DNA from: Mangifera indica
Taxonomy: Eukaryota > Streptophyta > Magnoliopsida > Sapindales > Anacardiaceae
Direction: 5' to 3'
Assembly: GCF_011075055.1 (NCBI RefSeq)
Contig: NC_058137.1
Location: 9,533,463 to 9,597,462, forward strand
Length of the DNA stretch: 64,000 nucleotides
A program made the translations under genes and the position numbers. Shown in pieces: positions 47,863-61,058 of the stretch (position 1 is the stretch's first letter; every line of letters starts with the position of its first letter). The notes beneath the pieces were generated by a model. It did no database searches, was not told where the DNA came from, and saw only the letters and a program-made list of their open reading frames with translations.

Positions 47863-48669
47863 CATATTCTGCTAACTGAAAATTATTTACATCACATGTT
47901 TCATAAGTTACCAACAAACCTTCAGCCATGTTAGCATCCTTGTCAACAACACTTCAGCATCAGTAGCTATTTTGTAGCAGCAGCTCTTGAGGTATTGCAT
48001 TCAACAGTTTTGAAGCTTGCAAAGGAGAATTCCAAGTATTGGCGAGCTTAAGTGCTTTTTAATATTAGTGTATGAGTTAGAGGATAATCTTACAGATTTG
48101 GTTCCTTGTCCATTTTTGTTTGTAATAGTGAAACTTGAATCTGACATGCATGAATTTAATTAAACAACAAAATCCATAATATAGTATATGGAAGAAATAT
48201 GTCAAAGTTGTTGAGGAGTTATTTGTTAGGGTTAATCTCATAATACATGTTTAGTTATATAGCGCACTGTGAAACTTCATAGGAAATTTGGAGTGCCTTA
48301 CATAACTATTTCATTACTGAGTCAAAAGTAAGAGTAATGATCTTAAAAAATGTTGTGCAAACACAAGAGAGGGAGACTTAAGTGTACCTGATTATATGAA
48401 GAAGATGAAGGGAATTTCAGAAACTCTTATAGCCAGTGGTAAGTAATATCTGAGAAGGAAGTGATTAATTTCATAATAGATGGAATATGGCATGAATTTG
48501 ATCCAATTGTTGTCTTTATTACCTCAAAATTAGATTTTGTGACAGAAAATACTGCTTTAATTGATGTTAAGTTCATACTTCAAACATATAAATAGAGGTT
48601 GTGTAGGAATGTAATTCATTTGTTTGAGTTACAAGGAGGTAATGTTAATTTTGTTAAGAAGTTTGGTAG

Positions 48670-49875
48670 GAGATAGGGTTGGATTCAAACCGAGTCAAGC
48701 TCAGTGAGCCAAACATATGGTTACTCTAACTCGAGCTTAATCATTGCTCACTGGAATTGTCAAACCTGATGCATAAGAGGGAAAATACAATTTCTACAAG
48801 AGTATTACAATAGTTATACGTGTGTCTATTTAAAAGAAAGAGAGATAAACTGAAAAAAAATGAAGAAGAGATAGAAGAGATGGTTGTCTTCTGCCATTAT
48901 AAAAGCTTTATACTGATATAAAACAACAAAATATAAATGAATGAAAATGTATGAGAATAAACTAAAGGGAGAGAAAGATGTTATGTGATTGGAACACATT
49001 GAATTGCCAAATACCGTCATCGAGAACACGAAATGGATGCACTGAGATAGAGATAAAGATGTAGTGGATGCTGAAAGAAGAAAAAAAGGTCAGAATTAGA
49101 AGACTGAAAAAGAAGAGAAGGTCAGCAGATTGAAGAAGAAGCTAAACTGCATGCATTAATTAGAAGAAGGGAAGTCTTTTTTCCTTTAACCAATGTGCAT
49201 TTATTAGAGGTAGGAAAGTCTGAATTCCTTTGGCCAATATGCGTGAAGACTGAAGAGGGAAAGGAAGACTTTTCCCTAGGGCTAGATTCGAGCCGAGCTT
49301 AGCTCAACTCGATCGAGCCCAAAATGAGTTGGGCTTGGCTCAGCTCGATCGAACTTGAGCTCGAGCTGAGCTTGAGTTGACTCAATAGATTTTTTAAAAT
49401 TTTTTTTTATACAAAATGACGTCATTTTCATTAATATATATTAAAAACAATGTCGTTTTGATAATAAAAAATGAATCGAGCCGAACAGAGTCGAATTAAG
49501 CCGAACGCGAGCCCGAAACGAACCGACCTTAGCCGAGCTCGAGTCAAGCTCGAGCTGAACTTAAGCTACCCATATTTGAACCGAGCTGAACTCAAGCTGG
49601 CTGCGAGCCGAGCTCGGCTCGATTCGAATCCAACCATACTTTTCCCTTTAATTAAAAATTTTAAAGTGAAACACACTGTACAGCTTAAAATTGTTTTATG
49701 ACACAAGCGACCTGGCTAGTGAGTCGCTCAGTTACGTAGCTCAAGCTTGGATTTGGGCTTGTTCATATTGACATGTAAAACTCAGGTTTAGGTTTGGACT
49801 CGTTTATGTCAAATTCGTTTTAGCCTCATTCGAGTTAAACTCGATCTTGAATAAGTTTAGTTCGAATCTAGTCTT
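48670..49875. mobile_element. Composite MITE block inside the outer Copia
   Basis: An outer pair of ends is TAGGGTTGGATTCAAAC (48670) and, reverse-complemented, TAAGACTAGATTCGAAC (to 49875). Inside it, a second pair GGGCTAGATTCGAGCCGAGC (about 49279) and the reverse complement of GGTTGGATTCGAATCGAGCC (ending 49654) marks a nested relative of ~375 bp. The stretch 48800-49270 is GA-rich and unassigned. Gag coding stops at this block and zinc-knuckle-like sequence resumes after it. Exact borders are uncertain. Confidence 0.5.
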
Positions 49876-51712
49876 AAGTGAGAGTGATTCAGGAAATATT
49901 CAAATAAGATAGAATAAGAAGTGTACTATATAAACTGATATGTTACTATTGGATTATAACCCCGTTTTTACAAACTCACAGTAGTTTAGTTTTTACTAAT
50001 GGACAAGGAAGAGGTTAGGAAAGAATTTTATGAAACCAAAAACCGTGTGTCAATTGGGTGGGAAGAATGGACATATGGCACTTCAATACTACCATAGGTT
50101 TGATTTAACATACATTGGTAATATGCGTACTCAGTTTAGTCTAGTGTATAATAGTTCTAGTTTTGAGTAAGTTCCAATTTTGTGTATAATGAGTATTAAC
50201 CAGAAAGTGGTCATAACTTTGTGTATTCAAATGAAAGAGATTAGCAAAGCAATCTGACTTCGGCTTAAGTTGCTTATATAGTTCCTGCTAGACATATGAT
50301 GAGTTCTAAGTGTAATGCAAATAGCTTATGAGGATCCAACTACTGTCATTGCTCAGAGCTTTATAGTGATTCCTAATACAGTCAATGATCGTAGTTGGTA
50401 CATGGATTATGAGGCAATAGACCATGTTGCTTCAAATGCAAATCAACTAAACAACAAGGTGCATTATGCCAAGAAGTAACAACTTCAAGTAGAAAATGAG
50501 GAGTATGTACATATCTCACACACAAGTTTTGTTTCTTACCCTCAACTTTTTCAGAAAAATACTTGCATTTAAAGCATATCCTGTGTATCATATAAATCAC
50601 AAAAAATTCATTAAGCATCTCTATACTAACAAGTGATGACAATGTGATAGTTAAATTCAATGTTTATTGTTGCTTAGTTAGAGATAGAGATGCAAGAATT
50701 ATTCTTCTCCAAGCAATATTGAAGGATGGTTTGTATATTTTCATCAATCAGTCCACTAGTTCTAATTTCAATTTACTAGTACTAGACCTCAAAATGTCAA
50801 TCTACTTTACAATTGACCGATACAAATTCAAGAAAATCAAGACGATGAATCTAAGAAAGCTAAGAATAAAACAATTTTGAATACTTATAAAACAAATTTT
50901 TCTATGTGACTCAACATGCATGATCACCCTTATTTTCAAACTCTTAATTTTTTCCTTAAACAATTAGGTTCTTCTGGAAAGCTAGAAAAATTTTTGTTTT
51001 GTGATGACTTCCAGTTTAGAAAGAATCACCAAAAATTTTTCCCAAATTTATTTATAGAGTTTCAAATTTTGTAGAATTAATTCATAGTGATGTGTGAGGT
51101 CCTTCTCCTTCTCCATCAAAAGTCAAATATAAATTTTACATCCATTTCATAGTGACATGTGATTTCACTTGGAATTTTTCCTTAAAACAAAAATCAGATG
51201 CCAAAATAGTCTTTACCTTATTTCGCAAATTAGTGGAGACAAAATTTGAGAGGAAAATTAATTCTATTCAAAATGATTGGAAGGATATTATAGAAATTTT
51301 ATCTCTTATCTTTAAGAGCATGGTATCAATTTTAGACACCGTTGTCTAGTTTTACTATCTCAAGCTATTATGCCTCTGTATCATTGGTGGTTAACTTTGC
51401 AAGCTACAATTTTCCCAATAATTGAATGCCTACTCATGTTTTGACTGGAAACTCACCTTTTTAGGTCCTATCAATCGTAAACCAAATTATTCCTCCTTGA
51501 AAACATTTGGTTATGCTTGTTGTACCCATCTGAGACTATATAAGCAGAATAAATTTAATTTCACACTTAAAAATGTGTTTTATAGGGTATAGTTTATCTC
51601 ATAAAGGATATAAGCATTTGAATTCATTTGGAATATCATTTGCTTTCACATGACATTGATGATGCCAAGTTCAGCTTAGTCATTAGTCATCTAAGATGAA
51701 TGACACTGTTCA

Positions 51713-53489
51713 TGTTTTTAGGGTAGATGTCCTAAAGTCAATCGAATTTGACATTTGTGGATGTAATTTTATATTAATAATTAATATAAGGATTGATTGT
51801 TGTTAAGTCATGTGCTTACTATTTATATGATTGTGTGAATAATAGGCCATTAGAATTGTAGAACTATGACAAGAGGATTAGATGATTGATCATGAGAACC
51901 TTATATGCACATTTACTGGTCATTCTAAAAATGTTCGTAGTCTCGACATTACAATGAATAAAGACACATATAATGATGATGAGATTATCATAGTATTGAG
52001 TGATTTCACCAAAAATAGTGACAGTTCTCACTTGTTGAAACTGTTATAGACAACTTAGTGTAATACATGGGTACATGTTGCAGATATGTTTATTAAATTG
52101 ACTCGACCAAAAGATATCCATATAGATAGTTGTTTCACTGTCTATAGAATAAATCCCTTAAACATATCGGTGCATATGAGTTTTTGAGTTGAGGTTGCTA
52201 AATCGTCTCGTGTAAGGATCAGTATGGTTTGATGCTATCTAACATGTCATTGTAATTAGGGTAACTATAAAAACAGTAATCAGCCATATTATGAGATACA
52301 TAGAGACTATGGTTAATCAATAAAAAATTTGTTACTTTTGAGTACAAGAGAAGATATATTACATGAGAATACTGAAAGACATTTATGACTACTTGAATTT
52401 GCGACTACAGTGGGATGAAGTTGTAACTTAATCCATGTTAGTCATTGATGTCAGTTCATGCTAAGAAATCATTGAGATAGACACATTTCTATGTTTTAGC
52501 CTCGAGAGATATTGGTTGATGAAATGATTGAATTGCATGTAGTTATGATGTTGTATAAGCTTAAAAGATATCTGTTGACACTCTATCGTTTATATGACTA
52601 TAATGCTTTACTAGAAGCTAATCTTAGTTTATGTTAGAATTCACCATAAATTTGGAGACTATCGATTCAATAAAGAGCTTATAGGTCACACACATAAAGG
52701 AATTGAATCGAACTTAAAGGAGTGGATTATTTGTTGACAATTTTGGTGTTCAAGGTTGAAAGAGAAATAGCAAATGGATCGAGTTTGCCCAATAGGTTGA
52801 GAGGACTCAATTTGATTATGCTTTGACCAAGTGCCACTTGTGCATTTGGTATGATGGTTTTAGCCATGCAAATGCATGATGCCAACTAGCACCATGAAAT
52901 AAAGCTTGTCAGTTGGCATACTTAAGTGTGCCAATCATGCAAGTGTTGAAGCTTGCCTATTGACATACTTAAGTATGCTAACTGTGCATGTGAAACATGT
53001 TAGCTAGGTCTTCTACATGCCAACTGTGCATATATGTTGAGGGTGTTGCACGTGCTTGGAATTCCAACCATGCTTATACATTTGCACATATAAAATAAAA
53101 GGCATAATTTTTTTGTAAAATATACAATATACACAGAGTGAAACTCAACCGTCATTCATCTTTTTTCTCTCTTTCTTGTGAATACTGAAAGTCTAGTTAA
53201 AAGCTCTAGTAGCCTCTTAGCTTAGATTTCCTCTACTTGTGTTCGTGCTTAGCATAGATACCAAGACACCACCTTTCAAGGGTTGGACAACATTTGATCT
53301 CAAGCCACGTAAAGATTCGAAGGAGCTATAAACGTAGTTATAAATCTAAAATACCTTATGATTGTTTTACATATTCATGAATATATGTTTTAAAATGGGT
53401 ATCTTGGTTAGGGTTTTTCAGGCTTATTTAATCTTTAAATTTTTAAATTCTACCACATTATTGGTTATCAGTGCCCTGAAAACCATACA
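51713..53489 (+). repeat. 5' LTR of the long-LTR Copia
   Basis: Starts TGTTTTTAGGGTAGATGTCC and ends AAACCATACA. It contains repeated GCCAACT/catgcaagtg-type words near 52860-53040. Confidence 0.75.
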
Positions 53490-53490
53490 G

Positions 53491-53506
53491 TGGTATCAGA
53501 ACCACC
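53491..53506 (+). promoter_or_regulatory. Primer-binding site of the long-LTR Copia
   Basis: TGGTATCAGAACCACC, one base after the LTR. Confidence 0.8.
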
Positions 53507-53993
53507 GTTTAGCATATATTCATGAAAATGATACCTATTGATTATTTTGATTAATTTTATATGTTGATTGCATATAATTGGATTAATTAAAATTGTTAAA
53601 ATTGATAAAGATGATTTGCAATTGTGTTACTAGATGATTTGTTGAGTATAATGTACAATGTAAACTATGTTAAACTGTTGAGTGATGATTGTTGAATTTT
53701 GTTCGAGTTTTGTTAATATTACAGGTTTAATTTTTGGTTGAAAGCTATAAGTTTCATATTATTGCATGAAATCACCTTCTGATCCTATTGATTGCATGAT
53801 CCAAGGGTTGCCACTAGTGTCAGTATGATTTACGTGTCGTATTTCTTAACTTGGTGATAGGCTTACCAAAAAATAAGAGGATTTTTGGATTTTCTGTCCT
53901 TAAAAAACCCAAAAAGTTGAGACAAGAATTTAAAACATGATGCATGACTAAACCAAAAATTGGCCTAATCGTGACTGAAGCACCATGAATGTG

Positions 53994-54138
53994 GCATGGT
54001 TGGACAAAATTTTGTCTAGCCATACTTGTCTCTTGATGTTTTGGCACCATGTGATTTGCATGGCTGGACAAAGTTTTTGTCCAACCATGCCTATTTTTTA
54101 GTGCTTTGCATGGCTAAACCAATTTTTGTCCAGCCATG
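53994..54138. repeat. Three hairpin-forming repeats in the Copia leader
   Basis: Near-palindromes of about 30 bp at 53995-54023, 54059-54089 and 54109-54138. Each is CATGG(C/T)TGGACAAA followed by the inverse TTTGTCCA(A/G)CCATG. The third is less perfect. Confidence 0.75.
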
Positions 54139-55599
54139 ATCTATCTTTGGTGCTAGCCACCTTGATTTTTCTAGCCATGCCCAAGTCGTAACTCTAGCCA
54201 TGTAATATTATACAATTTTAGTAAATCCCAAATACACGGCTGAATGTTATACTTGCACATGTTGAAAATTATGATGTAGTCCTGTTTTGTCTAATTTGGA
54301 CTAAATTAAGATTTATTGCAATTTTTTAAAACTCTATGGACTAAAAAAAATTTGTCACTTGAGATAATAATAACTAAAATTTTAAATTTTAATTGATATG
54401 TATATGTATGGATGTATATATGCATAATGCGCAATACGCAATTAAAGAACCTTGTGAAGGTTTTATATTTTATTTTATTTTTTATTTTTGGGTTGTAATT
54501 CCAAAATAGGGTTTATGTGCCCTGCCTTTATCTACTTTCTTCTTTTAGATTAGGTTCTTTTTATTTTCTTATAATTCTGTAACTAGAAAATAAAACAATG
54601 TAATAATTGAAGATCAAAGACGAAAGGACAAGCGTGAAGTCTCAAAGATGAAAATTCACCTAGATTGACTAGTTAAGCTCATCTTCACTCGAAGGGTTTT
54701 GATATTAGTTATAGTTGTGTGCTGACACATTTTTATTTTACGTTGTAGAATGTATGTGTAGTTTTTATTTTATAAATGTCATCTAGCATGTGGCTTAAAA
54801 TCTAATAAGACTAAATAATAAAACTCTTGACTTAAATATTATGTTTAAGATTTAATTGGTGTCTTCCAATATGATGTCTTAATTAAGCCCCTATTCATTG
54901 AAATCTTGTTCGTCAAAACAAAAGGTACATTTCTATTAGGTGGAAAATTAGGTGATGCTCTTGTTAGGTTCGACTTAACTAATGTACTTTGCTTGTTTAT
55001 CAAAGTGAAGGTGAATTATGGTATAGACATAAGTAGAGAATGCATTTGTCGATGCGAGGAGATATGTAGGATACACCCTACTGATACTGAGAGTTATATT
55101 TGAGGTCACATGATTTGTTAGGATAACACTTAACTTGAGATCGTGAGCTTTTGGTAATTAATTTGAGATTTACCTAATCAATTAATTTGAACTTATTCAC
55201 CAAAGCGAAGGGGAGAATTAATACAATGGGATTTCTATCCATTAGGAAGTTCACTAGAACTTCTTAAGTTCAATAGTGAAGGCTATTGACTTAAGGAAAA
55301 TAATATGAGTATTTTAATTATTACATTTGTAATAAAATGAATGTTAATAATTAAATAAAATTATTGATTATTTTATTTGTAAATTGTAATGCGCATAATC
55401 ATCATGTCAAATCTAACATATCGATTAATTCTCAAAAAAGAAAATAGACTCACTAGAAGTAATTTCACTTATTGGTATATAAATCTTTAAATTATTCTAT
55501 GTTAGGAAAAGCGGTTATATATCCTTGAAGGGTCGTTACCCCCGAAACCTGGTCCCAACACCATCTAGAAGGAAAGTGATACATTTAATAAGTATCTTA

Positions 55600-58500
55600 T
55601 TAACTTTATGAAAGTTTAGTGTCTCATGTTGACTTCTATGTGCAAATGGATGAGTAATTTATACTTGCACACCTTCAAGAGTGCGTTATTTGATTACAAA
55701 CTTTCTAAGGGAAGACAAGTTAGCCTTTATGTGGCTAAGATGATTAACTATATTGAGCAATTGGTAAGCTTAAGCTTCATCATGGACAATAAGTTTACCA
55801 TTGACTTGGTGTTGAAATCCTTCCTTAAATCGTGGGCTAATTTCATTATGAATTTTAATCTAAACGAAAAGGAGAAAACCTTTAAGGGGTTATTCTATAT
55901 ACTCATGTAAGCTGAAAAAAAAGTATAAAAGATAGCTTTGACTAATCTACTTATGGTTGAAGCCTAAGCATAAAAAGTTACGGCCAAGGCTAAGGCTAAG
56001 CTTAAGCCCAAAGATAAGAAGCAAATGATATTGCTATTCAACTTATAGGTGATGGAGGGAAGAGAAAAGTTGTCTACTTCTATTGTGGCAAAACATGTCA
56101 TTGGTAGAGACATTGTAAGACTTTTTTAAAGAACAAAAAGAAGAAGACAATTGAAGCCTCTACTTCAAGTATGTTTATCATTGGGATAAACTATTCTCCT
56201 TATTCATCTTGGGTTGTAGACATATAATATGGTTCTCATATTTGTTCTAATATGCAATGAGTGCAGTAAATTAGATTGTTGCCTAAAAAAGAAGTTAACC
56301 TACATGTTGTAAATATAACATGTGTTGTTGCATTAGTCATAGTTGTTTATTATCTTAGGTTACCTATTAAGCTAGTTTTAGAATAAAAACATTATTATTA
56401 TGTAACTTATGTTTCTAGAAATTTAGTTAGTATGTCTATTTTGGACAAAGAAGGATATTCATTTTTTATTATTTGCAGTATTATAACCATTAATTAATAA
56501 TATTCTTTATGGAACAACTGAATTGAATAATGGTTTATATATTCTAAAATTGGATAATGAAATTCTCAATGTGCAAAATAATAAATGATTGAAATCAAAT
56601 GATTTCAATAATACATATCTGTGGCATTGTAGGCTAGGTCACATAGGATTGAAATGTATATCAAGACTTCTTGAACAAAGAATCTTACAATCATTTGACT
56701 TTTACTCATATGATAAATTTGAATTATGCCTATTAGGTAAGATAGCCAAAGCACCCTTCACTAGTTATAGTGAAATGACCATCGAACTATTAAGGATTAT
56801 ACATAGCGATGTGTGTAGGCCTATGATAGTGCATGGTAGATATAGGAAAACCTACTTCGTCACATTTACTAATAATTTCAATAGATATGATTATATTTTT
56901 TTTATGAAACATAAATCTAAATAATTTGATAAATTCAAATAATTTAATAACGAAGGAGAAAAGTAACTTCAGAAACAAATTAAAATCCTCTAAAGTAATC
57001 GAGGGGTAAATACCCGAGTGTTGAATTCAGACAATGCCTAAAGAAAAATGAGATAATATCTCAACACACTCCTTCTAGTACTTCAAAATATAATGGTATA
57101 TCTAAATAGAGGAATAGAACCTTAATGGAAATAGTTAGGTCCATGATGAGTTTTACTAGTCTATTTATGTCTTTTTGGGGGTTATGCCCTAGAAATTATT
57201 ACCTTTACATTGAATTGTGTCCTATTTATGTCTATGGATAAAACTCTCTATGAATTGTGGATTAGATGAAAGCCAAATCTAGATTACTTGAGGATTTGAG
57301 ACTGTGAAACTTATGTCAATAACAAGTTAAGGGCTAAGTCTGAAAAGTATGTCTTTGTAGGGTATTTGAAGATTACTAAGGGATACTATTTCTACCACAT
57401 AGATGAGCAAAAGGACTTTGTTGCTCATACTAACATGTTCTTTGAAAAAAAGTTTATTCTTAATAGAAATAGTGGGAAAAGGGTGAAGCTCGATGAAGTT
57501 CTTGTACATAAAATACGATAGATGTTAGACAGGATGATATGTCATCATAAATGGTTGATTATGATGAGGAAGTTCCTCTACTTCAGGTGGAACAACCTTA
57601 ATGCACACAAAAGCTATATAAGTCTACATGAGTACGTTATAAGCAAGAAAGATTTGGTTTTCTCTTGACTCAGAATGGTGATATACTGGTCATAAATAAT
57701 GACGAACCTAAGAACACGATGAGGTTATTTCAAGTCCAGATTTTGATAAATAGTTGGATGCAATGAAACCTGAAACAAATTCTATGTACCAGAACTAAGT
57801 ATGGATTCTGGTCGATACATTTGAAGAGGTAAAACTTGTAGGGTGCAAATAGGTTTTCAAAAAGAAAACTGACTTAAAAGGTAATGTTTATACCTATAAA
57901 GCACGGTTGGTTGCCAAAGGTTTCACTCAAAACTATGATATTGACTACGATGAAACCTTTTTGCATGTCATTATACCTAACTCTATTAGGATTATACTTA
58001 CTATAATTGTACACTATAACTATGAAATCTTTCATATGAATGCCAAAACTACTTTTCTAAATGGTTACCTTAAAAAGGATGTCTCTATGGCATAACATGA
58101 TGGTTTCGTTCTTACTGGATAAACAAACAAAGTATGCAAGTTAGAAAAATCCATTTATAAACTTAAGCATGCTACAAAAAGCTAGAATATTCGTTTTGTT
58201 GAAACTATTCGTGAGTTTAGATGCATACAAAATGAAGATGTGTACAAGAAAATCAGTGGGAGTGTGATTGCATTTTTGGTATTATATGTCAGTAACATTT
58301 TGACTATTGGAAATGACATATCGAACTTGCAATCGATAAAGATTTGGTTATCTAAGTGTTTCTACATGAAAGATTTAGGAGAAGTAACCTATATTCTTAA
58401 AATTAAAATTTACTGAGATAGAGAGAGTAAATTGTTGGGCCTAAGTAAAAACATGTATATAGACAAGGTTTTGACTAAATTCAATATGGAAGAATCCAAA

Positions 58501-59240
58501 AAAGGATTTCTACCTATGTCTCATGGTGTAGATCTTTCAAAAGAGATGTGTCTATGTATATAACTAAGAGAGATAAGATAAGTAAGATCTTATATGCTTC
58601 GACTATAGGATCAATCATGTATATCATGCTATATATGAGGATTGATGTCTTATACGCTTTGAGCGTTTATAGTATATATCAATTTAATCTAGGTGAAAAT
58701 AAATGAATAGCTATCAAGAACATTTTGAACTACTTAAGAAGGACTAAAGATGTATTATTGGTTTATGGAAAGTAATCTGAACTCACTGTAAGAGGTTATA
58801 ATGACACCAGTTCCCAAACTAATCGAAATGATTACAAATCCCAATCAGGGTTTGTGTTTTGTTTAAATGGTAATGCATTTAGCTAGAAAAGCTCCAAACA
58901 AAGTATAGTGATTGATTCTACAGTTGAGGCTGAGTACATTGGTTTTTCATAAATGACAAAAAAGAATGTATGGATCAAGAAATTCATGACTAAACTTAGA
59001 GTGGTTCTAAGTATCATCGAGCCAATTGAGCACTCTTGTGACAACATTGGAGCTACTACTTAGGCAAAAAAGTGGTTGTCTTATCAAAAGTATAAGCACA
59101 TACCTAGACAATATCCCTTAATTTGAGATATTATACAACGAGGTGATATACAGATAACAAGAATTGATATAGATGAAAATTTAGCTGACTTTCTGACAAA
59201 GCCTTTGTCACAGTAGAAACATGATAGACATATAGTCGAA
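55600..59240 (+). pseudogene. Long-LTR Copia gag-pol remnant
   Basis: Gag UBN2 domain is at 55626-55910 (YKLSKGRQVSLYVAKMINYI), with a zinc-knuckle remnant near 56075-56110 (YFYCGKTCHW). The protease stretch SSWVVDI-YGSHICSNMQ (56205-56260) normally reads DTGCGSHIC; here it has a stop. Integrase has the LWHCRLGHIGLKCISRL finger (56620) and a core fragment to about 56930. RT begins near 57840, with TYKARLVAKGFTQNYDID (57893) and MNAKTTFLNGYL (58036). The YVDD motif is YVSN (58285-58296). RNase H spans about 58790-59200 (STVEAEYIGF, ADFLTKPLSQ). It is non-functional throughout. Confidence 0.8.
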
Positions 59241-59284
59241 TTTGACATTGGATATATAATGGATTAGTTATAGTGCAAGTAGGA

Positions 59285-61056
59285 GAGTTTTAAGGTAGGT
59301 GCCCTAAAGCCAATAAAATTTGGCATTTGTAGATATAATTTTATATTAATAATTAATAAAATAATTGATTGTTATTCAATTCATATGTTGACTAATTATA
59401 TAATTATATGAATAACATACTCTTAGAATTGTAGAACTATGACAAGGGGATTTGACAATTGATCATAAAAACCTTATGTGCACATTTGGTAGCCATTTTA
59501 GAAATGTCCATAATCTAGACATTGCAATGAATAAGGGAACGTGTAATGATGATGAGAACATCATAGTGTTGAGTGACTCCACCAAAAGTGACGATAGTTC
59601 TCACGTGTCAAAACTATTATAGATAGGTTGTTATAACACATAGATGCATGCTATAAATGTATTCATCGGATTAACCTGACTAAAGAATATCCATATAGAT
59701 GGTTGCTTTGATATCTATGGAATAAATCCTCTGAACACCATGAGCACATGTGATCCTTTGACTTAAGGTTGCCAGACTATCTTGTGTAAAGATCGACATG
59801 GTTTGACACTATCTAACATGTTAATGTAATTTGGGTTACTATAAAGGTAGTAATTGACTATATTGTAAGATACATAGAGACTAAGGTTAATTGATAAAGG
59901 ATTTTGTCACTTTTGAGCACAAGAGAAGATATCACATATGAGAAAATTAAAAAAATTGTATGAGTGCTTACATATGTGGTCATAGTGGAATGAGGTTTGT
60001 AGCCTAATCTATATTAGTCATTGATGTGTGTCAATTCATATAAATGAATTACTAAGATCGATACATTTCTATGTTTCAACCTCGAGAGATATTGGTTGAT
60101 GAAAAGATTGAATTGCATGAAACTATGATGTTGTAAAAGCTTAAGAAATGCCCACTAACACTTTATTGTCCAGGTGGTCTTGATACTTTGCTAGAGGCTA
60201 ATCTTGGTCTATATTTGAATTCATCCTGAATTTGGACACTCTCGATTTGATAGAGAGCTTATAGGTCACACACATAAAGGAGTTGAATTGAACTTAGAGA
60301 AGTGAATTGTTTGTTGACAATCTTAGTGTTCAAAGCTAAGAGAGAGATCACGAATGGACTAGGTTTACCTAATGAGTTGAAAGGGCTTGAGTTTATTTAT
60401 GCTTTAACCAAGTGCCACTTGTAAACTTGGTATTATGGTATCGGTCGTGCAAATGCATGATGCCAGTCAATACCATGAAATAAAGCTTGTCAGTTGGCAT
60501 ACTTAAGTGTGCCAACTATGCAAGTGTTGAAGCTTACCAGTTAGCAGAAGCAAGTGTGTCAGCCATGCAACTAAAACATGTCAGTTGGGTATTTTGCCTA
60601 CCACTCATGCATTTGTGTTAAAGGTGTCATGCTAGTCATGCTCAGATACCTACACATATAAAATAAAAGGCATAAATTTTTTGTAAAATATACAATCTAC
60701 AGAAAGTGAAACCTAGCCACCATTCCTATGTTTTTCTCTTTCCCATGAACACTGATAGTCCAAACAAGAGCCTTAACAACCTGTTCGCTTGGATTTCCTC
60801 TACTTGTATTCGTACTCCGCATGGATACTAAGGCATAGCCTATCAAGGGTTAGATAGCGTTAAATCTTAAGCCACGTGAAGATTTAAAAGAGCCATTAAC
60901 ATAGGTATAAATGTAAAACACCTTATGAATGTTTTACATATTCTTAAATATATGTTTTAAAACGGGTATCTTTGTTGCGGTTTTTCGGGCTTGTTTGATT
61001 TTTAAAATTTTAAATTTTGATGCACAATCAGTTTTTGGCACCTTGAAAACCTTACA
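59285..61056 (+). repeat. 3' LTR of the long-LTR Copia
   Basis: Collinear with 51713-53489. The start is degenerate (GAGTTTTAAGGTAGG) and the end is AAACCTTACA. Confidence 0.75.
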
Positions 61057-61058
61057 AG

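Larger units (their letters stand above)
41528..48006 (-). mobile_element. Tork-like Copia retrotransposon, inserted in the outer Copia
   Basis: The LTRs are 41528-41835 (3' LTR in element orientation) and 45791-48006 (5' LTR, split by a solo LTR). Subtracting that insert and its duplication leaves exactly 308 bp, the length of the other LTR. Termini are TGTTG...CAACA, and the target duplication is GTTTT. The primer site is TGGTATCAGAGCCAAAA (minus, 45787-45771). The body encodes all Copia domains in the usual order, but with stops and frameshifts. By eye the LTRs differ at about 21 of 308 positions, nearly all transitions. Confidence 0.92.
45791..48006 (-). repeat. 5' LTR of the Tork-like Copia, split
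   Basis: LTR halves 45791-45959 and 47868-48006 surround a 1,903-bp insert plus 5-bp duplication. Confidence 0.9.
41430..51712 (+). pseudogene. Outer Copia gag-pol, interrupted by nested insertions
   Basis: The gag start is ATG 41430. Its frame runs to the target site GTTTT and resumes at 48007 in the same frame (KLAKENSKYWRA) after removal of the inserted element and one duplication copy. Later pieces are a gag UBN2 region (48375-48600), a zinc-knuckle remnant near 50035-50090, and a protease where DSGA is DYEA (about 50405). Next come the pre-integrase KDGLYIF (about 50725), integrase core (51080-51340) and the FGYACC region (51500-51545). RT and RNase H are missing: the next Copia LTR begins at 51713. 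Many stops. It is non-functional. Confidence 0.7.
51713..61056 (+). mobile_element. Long-LTR Copia retrotransposon
   Basis: The LTRs are about 51713-53489 (1,777 bp) and 59285-61056 (1,772 bp), collinear throughout: TTATATTAATAATTAAT, GAATTGTAGAACTATGACAA, GTCACACACATAAAGGA, TTGGCATACTTAAGTGTGCC. The primer site is TGGTATCAGAACCACC (53491). A long non-coding leader (53500-55600) is followed by a degraded gag-pol. The polypurine tract is AAGTAGGAGAG before 59285. The 5-bp flanks GTTCA and AGTGT do not match. The element is old: internal genes are full of stops. Confidence 0.85.
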
